The position numbers and the translations under genes were made by a program. 10,937 nucleotides of DNA from JANRKT01 sp033763355 (GTDB taxonomy: Bacteria > Bacteroidota > Bacteroidia > Chitinophagales > Chitinophagaceae). The stretch is taken from the NCBI GenBank assembly GCA_033763355.1, contig JANRKT010000052.1, forward strand, positions 1-10,937. The letters are read 5' to 3'. This document shows, one piece after another, positions 1 through 6,014 of the stretch. How positions within the stretch are numbered: position 1 is the stretch's first letter; each line of letters opens with the position of its first letter. Below the pieces are notes generated by a model. That model did no database searches. It was not told where the DNA came from and worked only from the letters and a program-made list of their open reading frames with translations.

Positions 1-456
1 AAGCAGGAAATGTATCTTACTGAGGCGGTAAACGGAAAGAATATCAATGCCATTGAACAAAACAAAAATGCGCTGGTGCGTTTTGCAAACGAAGGACTGG
101 CTGTGCTGGATACCATAAAAAACTTTGACGGCGACCCCTCACTCATTAACTCCTGTAAGAAGATGCTTCAGTTTTACCAAAAAGAAGCCAGTGAGGGCAT
201 TCCTGTTGTAACCGATTTCTTTATGAAAAATGAAACCTTTACACAGCTAAAAAAGGAAATGGATAAAAAATCTTCCGGCAGCCTTACCCAGGCCGAGGTG
301 GACAAATACAATGGCATGGTAAAAGATTTTAATGCCGCTGTAAACGGTTACAACAACACACAAAAACAGCTCAACAGCAACCGCAGTACTTTTTTAAACG
401 ACTGGAACAATGCCGTAAAACAGTTTATGGACAGGCACATGCCTTATTACAATTAA
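1..456 (+). CDS. Small helical protein, LIC11966-like surface protein (5' end cut off)
   Basis: The frame is open from the first base (Lys-Gln-Glu precede the Met at 10), so the gene almost certainly starts outside the window and the Met at 10 is internal. The 151 visible residues are rich in Lys, Asn and Gln, predicted mostly alpha-helical, and contain no membrane segment. The pattern of a helix, then 'DTIKNFDGDPSL', a helix with 'LQFYQKEAS', and a charged C-terminal helix ending 'RHMPYYN' resembles the LIC11966-type surface proteins, small lipoprotein-like proteins that recur in Bacteroidota and Leptospira and have no known activity. That match is from memory of the family's pattern and is moderate at best. 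A lipoprotein leader would be expected in the missing N-terminus. The downstream DUF62 gene starts 45 bases after the stop on the same strand with no terminator visible between them, so co-transcription is likely. Confidence 0.6.
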   Translation, partial: KQEMYLTEAVNGKNINAIEQNKNALVRFANEGLAVLDTIKNFDGDPSLINSCKKMLQFYQKEASEGIPVVTDFFMKNETFTQLKKEMDKKSSGSLTQAEVDKYNGMVKDFNAAVNGYNNTQKQLNSNRSTFLNDWNNAVKQFMDRHMPYYN

Positions 457-501
457 TAAACTAAAAGTATATTGCAGCATACATTTCAAATGCTGCTAAT
501 A

Positions 502-1404
502 ATGAATGCTGTTAAAAGGTTATTTCTTTTACTTGTAATTGCAGGCTCTATTTCCTGCAGGGACCAGTCAGCGTTTAAGCCCCTTGTATTGCAAACTGAT
601 TTTGGCGTAAAAGACGGTGCAGTTGCCGCCATGAAAGGAGTAATTGAATCTGTTGATCCCCACCTTAAAGTGTATGACCTTACACATGAAATACCCGCTT
701 ATAATATCTGGGAAGCAGCTTACCGCTTAGAACAGACCGCACAGTACTGGCCCAAAGGAACGGTGTTTGTTTCAGTAGTTGATCCGGGTGTGGGCACAGA
801 AAGAAAATCCGTTGTACTGAAAACAAAAAGCGGCCACTATTTTGTTACGCCTGATAACGGGACGCTTACACTCATCAGCGAATCACTCGGCATTGGGGAA
901 ATAAGAGAGATTGACAGCATTACCAACCACAGGAAAGGTTCGCAGGGGTCTTATACATTTCACGGACGTGATGTGTATGCATATACTGCAGCAAGACTTG
1001 CAGCCAGGATAATAAATTTTAAAAAAGTAGGACGGAGACTTGCTGATACCGTTGTAAAAATTTCTTACCAGAAAGCAATGATACAGGGCGGTTCCATCTC
1101 AGGAAATATCCCCATACTTGATATTCAATATGGCAATGTATGGACGAATATCCCCGACAGCCTTTTTAAAAAATTAAATATCACATATGGTGATTCTGTT
1201 GAAATAAAAATTTCAAATGATGATTCAACCTTTTTTAGTGCAAAAGTTCCTTTTGTAAAAACTTTTGGTGAAGTGGCAGAAGGAAAAACTATGGCTTATT
1301 TCAACAGCCTCATGAATTTTTCATTGGCCGTTAACATGGGCAGTTTTTCTGAATCTTACGCTGTAAAAAGCGGGCCGGAGTGGAAGATTGTTCTGAGTAA
1401 ATAG
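502..1404 (+). CDS. SAM hydroxide adenosyltransferase (DUF62 / chlorinase-fluorinase family), probable lipoprotein
   Basis: Family members cleave S-adenosylmethionine to adenosine and methionine with water or hydroxide; halogenase relatives use chloride or fluoride. Numbered from the ATG at 502 (300 residues), the N-terminal domain has QTDFG (about 31-35), LTHEI (60-64), DPGVGTER (94-101), TPDNG (116-120) and FHGRDV (153-158). Asp94, Arg101 and His154 fit the Asp-Arg-His set described for the hydroxide-using enzymes. The C-terminal domain has the usual QYGNVWTNI (about 209-217) and a late Asn-rich segment. Length is slightly above the family norm because of a hydrophobic leader ending in Cys19 (SIS-C), which looks like a lipoprotein signal with a non-standard -3 residue. 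Starts at TTG 472 and ATG 490 are also in frame; 502 gives the shortest Lys/Arg-led signal peptide. The gene follows the LIC11966-like gene closely and ends 4 bases from the convergent serine hydrolase gene. Family certain; cellular location inferred. Confidence 0.88.
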   Translation: MNAVKRLFLLLVIAGSISCRDQSAFKPLVLQTDFGVKDGAVAAMKGVIESVDPHLKVYDLTHEIPAYNIWEAAYRLEQTAQYWPKGTVFVSVVDPGVGTERKSVVLKTKSGHYFVTPDNGTLTLISESLGIGEIREIDSITNHRKGSQGSYTFHGRDVYAYTAARLAARIINFKKVGRRLADTVVKISYQKAMIQGGSISGNIPILDIQYGNVWTNIPDSLFKKLNITYGDSVEIKISNDDSTFFSAKVPFVKTFGEVAEGKTMAYFNSLMNFSLAVNMGSFSESYAVKSGPEWKIVLSK

Positions 1405-1408
1405 TTTT

Positions 1409-2641
1409 TTATTTCCTTATACTCTTCAGTACCCTTTGTATCAAACCATCAAGCGCATTATTCTCAATCCATCTCGCCACAATGATGAGGTCATGCTCCG
1501 GGTCAACATAAATCATGTTGGTGCCTGCACCAATGTGTGCAAATGCTGAAGCTGGTGCGGAAGGGTATAATTTTTTATCGGTGTTCAAAAAGTAATTCAT
1601 GAACCCGTAAGTGGGTTGCACAGCAGTAGGGGTCTTTGCCATTTTAATCCATCCTTCGGGCAACAACTGTTTGTCCTTCCATTTACCATTGCGCAGCGTT
1701 AAATAACCAAACCTTGCCTGGTCGTATGCATTGATGAATAACCCGCCTCCCCAGTGCGAACCGCCGCTAACGGATTGTACAACCTCTCCATCCATAATTA
1801 CCCAGGAATTTTCATAGCCAGTCCACCTCCATGTTGCAGAAGCGCCGATGGGGTCCATGATCTTTTCTTTTAAAACAACCGGCAAAGGTTTGCGCCAGAT
1901 GTTCAGCAAGGCAAGGGCCAATACATTCACCCTTGTATCATTGTACTTATAAACTGTTCCCGGCTCATTTCTCTTCCTTGTCAGCCATTCGGCTGAATTA
2001 TTTGATGGCCTGTCAGCCCAATCGGGTTTGCCCCACAATGTGCCTTCCCAGTCGCTGGTTTGCCGGAGCAAATGGTCCCATGAAATTTTTTTGTTGTGTT
2101 CCGTTTCAAATAATTCAATCACGTCTTTCTTACCCCATTCATTTGCTTTGTCAGCATCCGGTTTATTGTTCTCATAAGGTATAACGGGCGCCATATAAGT
2201 AAATACTTTGTCATTCACATCACTGATCAGGCCTTCGGCATGAGCAAGCCCCGCAACTGATGAAAGAAAACTTTTGGCCACGCTGAATGTCAGGTCAACA
2301 CGGCCGGGTTCACCCCATTCCGCTACGATGTATCCATTCCTGATAATTAAACCGCTTGCAGGGCCACGTTCCTTCATGGGCCCGACAGGAAACCCAAAAG
2401 GTTCTCTGCCGAACGGGCTCAGATAATGCGCTTCTCTTAAATCTTTCGGCGCTTTGGATTCATTGTCTCCTGCAAACTGAACTGCTTCTTTTAATAAAGC
2501 TGCATCCATACCCGCGGCTTCAGGCGTTCGCTGTTCCCATTTTGCTTTATCGGGGTAGTAATAAGTTGCTTTGCCTGTTTGTGCAATCGTTCCGGTAAAC
2601 ACAAACAAGCAGAGGAGAAAGGGGAAAAAAATATTTTTCAT
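1409..2641 (-). CDS. Secreted serine hydrolase, class C beta-lactamase family
   Basis: The 410-residue product starts with a signal peptide (Lys2, hydrophobic core 4-17, likely cleavage after Ala20 before Gln21), so it should be periplasmic or exported. The rest fits the beta-lactamase/transpeptidase-like fold: the SxxK motif with the nucleophile Ser120 and Lys123 (TFSVAKS), the second motif at Tyr233-Asn-Asp235 where YxN is usual, and the HxG form of the third motif at His369-Ile-Gly371. A conserved DHLLRQTSDWEG segment (about 189-200) is also typical of this family. Members include penicillin-binding-like peptidases, esterases and beta-lactamases; substrate cannot be read from the sequence, and nothing marks it as an antibiotic-resistance enzyme. 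It is divergent from the LolA/DUF3108-like gene across about 120 bases and convergent with the DUF62 gene. The Asp in place of the YxN Asn is the only unusual core residue. Confidence 0.88.
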   Translation of the reverse strand: MKNIFFPFLLCLFVFTGTIAQTGKATYYYPDKAKWEQRTPEAAGMDAALLKEAVQFAGDNESKAPKDLREAHYLSPFGREPFGFPVGPMKERGPASGLIIRNGYIVAEWGEPGRVDLTFSVAKSFLSSVAGLAHAEGLISDVNDKVFTYMAPVIPYENNKPDADKANEWGKKDVIELFETEHNKKISWDHLLRQTSDWEGTLWGKPDWADRPSNNSAEWLTRKRNEPGTVYKYNDTRVNVLALALLNIWRKPLPVVLKEKIMDPIGASATWRWTGYENSWVIMDGEVVQSVSGGSHWGGGLFINAYDQARFGYLTLRNGKWKDKQLLPEGWIKMAKTPTAVQPTYGFMNYFLNTDKKLYPSAPASAFAHIGAGTNMIYVDPEHDLIIVARWIENNALDGLIQRVLKSIRK

Positions 2642-2673
2642 TGTTGCCAGGTTTTATACCGGGTTCAAGTTAA

Positions 2674-2681
2674 TAGTTTTG
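2674..2681 (+). promoter_or_regulatory. Possible -7 promoter element for the LolA/DUF3108-like gene
   Basis: TAGTTTTG matches the Bacteroidota -7 consensus TAnnTTTG exactly. A partial -33 element (TTTT at 2652-2655, where TTTG is usual) lies 18 bases upstream. Transcription would start near 2688, giving a leader of about 75 bases before the ATG at 2763. The match is short and could be chance in an A/T-rich region. Confidence 0.3.
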
Positions 2682-2762
2682 CAGTCTGCTCCTTAAAAAA
2701 ACTAAATCAAACTGTAACTTTTGAGGAAAAAGAGGAGTCTGATTACCGCAAAGAACAAAATA

Positions 2763-3563
2763 ATGAGAAAACCGCTGTTCAAAATCGCCTTTATATTTTT
2801 CACTGCCATAAGCCCGGTGTTTATATCGGCCCAGCCAGATAAATTTAAAACCCCTGAGGGTAACCCTGCCGGATTACATACGGTGTATCGCTACCAGAAA
2901 TCAAACTGGGATGGCACGCACAGGTCTGATATTTTTCTTTACATCAGCAGCAATAACCGCCTGGAATCATACAAATGGAGTGAAGGCGACCATTTGGCCA
3001 CATTGGTAACCGCATGGATTGACTGGAACAATTTTTCTATCAGCCGTTTTGAAAACCACAGGATAGAACAAAATAAAGAACCGCAATTAAGAGCTGTGCT
3101 GGAAGCGGTTGACGGGAGCAAAGTGAAAATTGAACTGGGCGATTATAAAGACACGGCTGTTATTACAGCATGGCCATGGCACAGCTACGATTTTGATTTT
3201 GCAGGATTGGGTTATATATGGCGGGCATTGAAAAATAAAGAAACGGATTTTGTATTTCACAGGGCTGACCCGGGAATGCTTAACGGAAAACCCGCTATGG
3301 TAAATATGGGAGAAGTGAAAGTAAAATTTCTTGGACCTGAAAAGATTGATGATACAGATTGCCTGAAGTACAGTATTGATGGCGCCGGCCTGGAAAACAA
3401 GGGAGGAACAATCTGGATTGATCCCGAAACATGGATGATTCAACGCTATAAGATTGCATTGCCGGATGAAGAGGGTTTTGAAAACGGATACCTCAATTTG
3501 CTGGAAAAGAAAAAAATGACGCCTGAAGAATGGGAGAGGTTTAAACAGGTTAAAGTAAACTAA
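2763..3563 (+). CDS. Secreted protein of unknown function, LolA/DUF3108-like appearance
   Basis: I do not recognise this 266-residue protein as a named family. It begins with a clear signal peptide (Arg2, Lys3, hydrophobic 5-21, likely cleavage around Ala23-Gln24). The mature part alternates short beta-strands with polar turns and is rich in Trp and Tyr. Its C-terminal half runs from 'VKVKFLGPEKIDDTDCLKY' to 'GTIWIDPETWMIQRYKI' (roughly residues 187-232), a strand pattern like that of LolA, LppX or DUF3108 proteins, in which a curved sheet binds a lipid or polymer. This fold resemblance is inference. A short charged helix (MTPEEWERFKQ) closes the protein. An in-frame TTG at 2721 would add 14 residues, but the ATG at 2763 leads directly into the signal peptide and is preceded by A-rich sequence. 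The gene ends 34 bases from the stop of the convergent molybdoenzyme gene. Confidence 0.75.
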   Translation: MRKPLFKIAFIFFTAISPVFISAQPDKFKTPEGNPAGLHTVYRYQKSNWDGTHRSDIFLYISSNNRLESYKWSEGDHLATLVTAWIDWNNFSISRFENHRIEQNKEPQLRAVLEAVDGSKVKIELGDYKDTAVITAWPWHSYDFDFAGLGYIWRALKNKETDFVFHRADPGMLNGKPAMVNMGEVKVKFLGPEKIDDTDCLKYSIDGAGLENKGGTIWIDPETWMIQRYKIALPDEEGFENGYLNLLEKKKMTPEEWERFKQVKVN

Positions 3564-3597
3564 GTAAGATTGATTATTGCTGAAAGGCTCAGGTTGT

Positions 3598-5751
3598 TCA
3601 GATATTATCTATCGGTATGGGAAGTTCCCTGATTCTTTTTCCTGTAAGTTCAAAAATTGCATTGGCCAAGGCAGGCCCCACAGGCGGCAGGCCACCCTCG
3701 CCTGCGCCTTCAGGAGAATCAAATGTTTTTATAACAGTAACATCTGTTTCCGGGCATTCATTTATTTCAAGCATTTTGTAATTGTGAAAATTGTTTTCAG
3801 CTATTCTGCCTTTTTCTATAGTCAGCCCGCTTTTAATTGAAGATGTAAGGCCCATTACTATGTTACCTTCGGTCTGAGCTTTTATAATGTCGGGGTTTAC
3901 CGGGATGCCGCAATCAATGGCAGCGGTAATGCGGACCGGTTTTATTTTGCCGTTTATACGTTGTACTTCAACCACCATTGCTACAAATGCACCTGATCTT
4001 TCAACAATAGCCACACCTTTGCCGCTGTCTTTTTTCCGGGGTCCATACCATCCTGATTTTTCAGCCACAGTCTTCAATACCTCAGTGTATCGTTTATGCT
4101 CCTTCAATAATGCTAACCTGAAATCAAGCGGGTCTTTTTTTGCTGCATGTGCAAGTTCATCTATGAAAGATTCGTGTGCAAAACAATTGGTGGAGTGATA
4201 CACGGAACGCCAGTAGGTAATGGGTACATAGTGTTTGCGCAACACTCCGCACAACCTGTAATTGGGGATGGCGTATTCCCTGTTGATTCCCCCGGCAATA
4301 GCCTGGCTTGCTTTCATGTTATCGCCTGTCTGGTTGTTAATATCCTGGCAAATTACTTTGTGCTCAAGCGCAATAATGTTTCCCTCTGCATCAACAGCGC
4401 CGCGGCATGTATTCAGCGAGCAGGCCCGGAAAGGGCCCTGCGTAATATCTTCTTCGCGGTTCCAGATTAATTTAACAGGTGCGCCTGCTTTTTTTGAAAG
4501 ATCAGCCGCTTCTTCAGCAACATCAGTCATTGACCTGCGGCCGAAACCGCCACCCATAAAAGTATAATTGATGATGATTTTTTCTTCAGGTAAACCCAGT
4601 TGTTTTGAAAGAAAAGATTTTACGCCATTTGGGTTTTGTGTTGAGCCCCAGAAGATACAACGGTCTTGTTCAACACTTACAGTGGCATTCATCGGCTCCA
4701 TACAGGCATGCGCCTGGTAAGGGGTTTGATAAGATGCTTCTATTTTGACAACTGCAGTTTCAAATGTTTCATTGAATCTTCCCCTTTCCATGAACACTTC
4801 TCCCGGCATTGCAGCAGCTTTCTTATAATCATCCCATATTTTTTCGGTGTCCCATTCATCAAGGCCTTCATTGTCCCAAACCGTTTCAAGAACTTTCCTT
4901 CCTTCCTCTGCGGCCCAATAGCTGGTTGCAATAACAGCAACAGCATCCCTTATGGTTCCCCTTACATCACGCCTTGTCCTTAATACATATTTTACGCCGG
5001 GTATTTTTTTTGTTTTTGCATCATTAAAACTTACGAGTTTGCCCAGGAAAACCGGCGAATGTTCAACAGTTGCATACAACATTCCCGGAACAGTAAAGTC
5101 AATGCCGTATTTGGCTTCACCGTTTATCTTAAGCGGTATATCCATGCGTGGCGGCGATTTGCCTATAATTTTAAATGTGGCCGGATCTTTTAATTTAGGA
5201 TGTTGAGGCGCTGTCAGTTTTGATGCATCTTCAACAAGCTCACCATAACTTAATTTTTTTCCTGTTGCAGGGTGAAAAACCATGGCCCTCTCTGCATAAC
5301 ATTCATCAGCATTTACTTTCCATTTGGCGGCAGCGGCATGTATAAGCATTTCTTTTGCTGCTGCGCCCATTTTACGCATCAGTGTATAATTGTTTTGGAT
5401 GCTGCGGCTGCCCACTACCATCTGGTCGCCGTATTTGCTGCGGTTGGCGGGCGACTGTTCAATGCTGATTTTTTCAATATCCGCCTCCAGTTCTTCAGCA
5501 AGTATCATCGGGATGGCCTGGAAAGTTCCCTGTCCCATTTCAGGACGGTGATTAAAGATGGTGATCTTACCTGTGGAACTGATGAAAATATAAGGATTGA
5601 GTTCAATAACCGGGTCAACCCCATTCATCAGGAGATTGACTATTGCTGATTTTTTTTCAGTTGATGGTATATACCCGAGAGCCAGAATAGCCCCGGAAGC
5701 AGCGGCAAGGCCAATGAATTCCCTGCGTGGTATTTTTGATGTTGAAGGCAT
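3598..5751 (-). CDS. Molybdopterin-binding subunit, xanthine dehydrogenase family, isoquinoline 1-oxidoreductase beta (IorB) type
   Basis: This is the large catalytic subunit of a molybdenum hydroxylase, which inserts oxygen from water into an N-heterocycle or aldehyde; IorB-type enzymes carry the cytosine-dinucleotide form of the cofactor. The 717 residues are a normal length. A Tat signal is visible at the start (PRREFIG, Arg9-Arg10, then a hydrophobic run to about Tyr27). Then follow the IorB-like N-terminal segment with PEMGQGTFQAIPM (70-82), a hammerhead domain (about 208-295), the first cofactor-binding domain with GGGFGRR (400-406), and the second ending in GAGEGGLPP (682-690), where Glu685 fits the catalytic base. 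No key motif is missing. The expected small [2Fe-2S] subunit and cytochrome are not adjacent: a convergent unrelated gene lies downstream and a divergent TonB receptor upstream. The substrate cannot be predicted. The start at 5751 places the twin arginines correctly. Confidence 0.92.
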   Translation of the reverse strand: MPSTSKIPRREFIGLAAASGAILALGYIPSTEKKSAIVNLLMNGVDPVIELNPYIFISSTGKITIFNHRPEMGQGTFQAIPMILAEELEADIEKISIEQSPANRSKYGDQMVVGSRSIQNNYTLMRKMGAAAKEMLIHAAAAKWKVNADECYAERAMVFHPATGKKLSYGELVEDASKLTAPQHPKLKDPATFKIIGKSPPRMDIPLKINGEAKYGIDFTVPGMLYATVEHSPVFLGKLVSFNDAKTKKIPGVKYVLRTRRDVRGTIRDAVAVIATSYWAAEEGRKVLETVWDNEGLDEWDTEKIWDDYKKAAAMPGEVFMERGRFNETFETAVVKIEASYQTPYQAHACMEPMNATVSVEQDRCIFWGSTQNPNGVKSFLSKQLGLPEEKIIINYTFMGGGFGRRSMTDVAEEAADLSKKAGAPVKLIWNREEDITQGPFRACSLNTCRGAVDAEGNIIALEHKVICQDINNQTGDNMKASQAIAGGINREYAIPNYRLCGVLRKHYVPITYWRSVYHSTNCFAHESFIDELAHAAKKDPLDFRLALLKEHKRYTEVLKTVAEKSGWYGPRKKDSGKGVAIVERSGAFVAMVVEVQRINGKIKPVRITAAIDCGIPVNPDIIKAQTEGNIVMGLTSSIKSGLTIEKGRIAENNFHNYKMLEINECPETDVTVIKTFDSPEGAGEGGLPPVGPALANAIFELTGKRIRELPIPIDNI

Positions 5752-6014
5752 ACAGGGAGAATTTGATTCAAAGCTACAATTCCTGTAATTAAAGAAAATG
5801 AAATGCGGTTAAAATTTTAACAGGGGTGTATAACAATTAATGTTATTCGCAACAGCTATAATTGACTTTTTTGTATTTCCGGCGGAAAAGTTTCCCGGGT
5901 TTAAAAACGTCAAAACCAGGAAGCGAACAACTATGGTTTATTTTCGTTAAACGGAATAACTATTTAACAGGAACCAGGCTCAGACAATTTTTTTGAGTTG
6001 GTTAAAAAATTTGC
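5752..6014. promoter_or_regulatory. Divergent regulatory region between molybdoenzyme and TonB receptor genes
   Basis: This 263-base non-coding stretch must hold the control signals for both divergent genes. Besides the -7 match on the minus strand, it contains a 13-base palindrome TTTCCG-G-CGGAAA (5876-5888). The GGAAA half of this pairs again with a second TTTCC at 5891-5895. A separate inverted repeat GTTAAA/TTTAAC (5946-5951 and 5963-5968) follows. For the receptor, TATTTTCG at 5939-5946 is one base off TAnnTTTG but has no -33 partner. I see no riboswitch or small open frame here. Confidence 0.4.
5769..5776 (-). promoter_or_regulatory. Probable -7 promoter element for the molybdoenzyme gene
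   Basis: On the minus strand this reads TAGCTTTG, an exact match to the Bacteroidota -7 consensus TAnnTTTG, with its edge 17 bases before the start codon at 5751. The leader would be only about a dozen bases long. No good TTTG is seen at the -33 position; a TTTT run lies about 18 bases further upstream (5795-5798). Confidence 0.4.

Noticed and set aside
472..501. Longer starts (TTG 472, ATG 490) for the DUF62 gene
   Set aside because: They place extra residues before an otherwise well-formed Lys/Arg-led signal peptide; ATG at 502 is more natural, though 490 cannot be excluded.
2721..2762. TTG 2721 as start of the unknown secreted protein
   Set aside because: It would add a Lys/Arg-rich 14-residue extension before a complete signal peptide that has its own ATG.
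3580..3601. CTGAA/TTCAG hairpin between convergent genes as a terminator
   Set aside because: The stem has only 5 weak pairs, a 12-base loop and no T-run, and it overlaps a stop codon.
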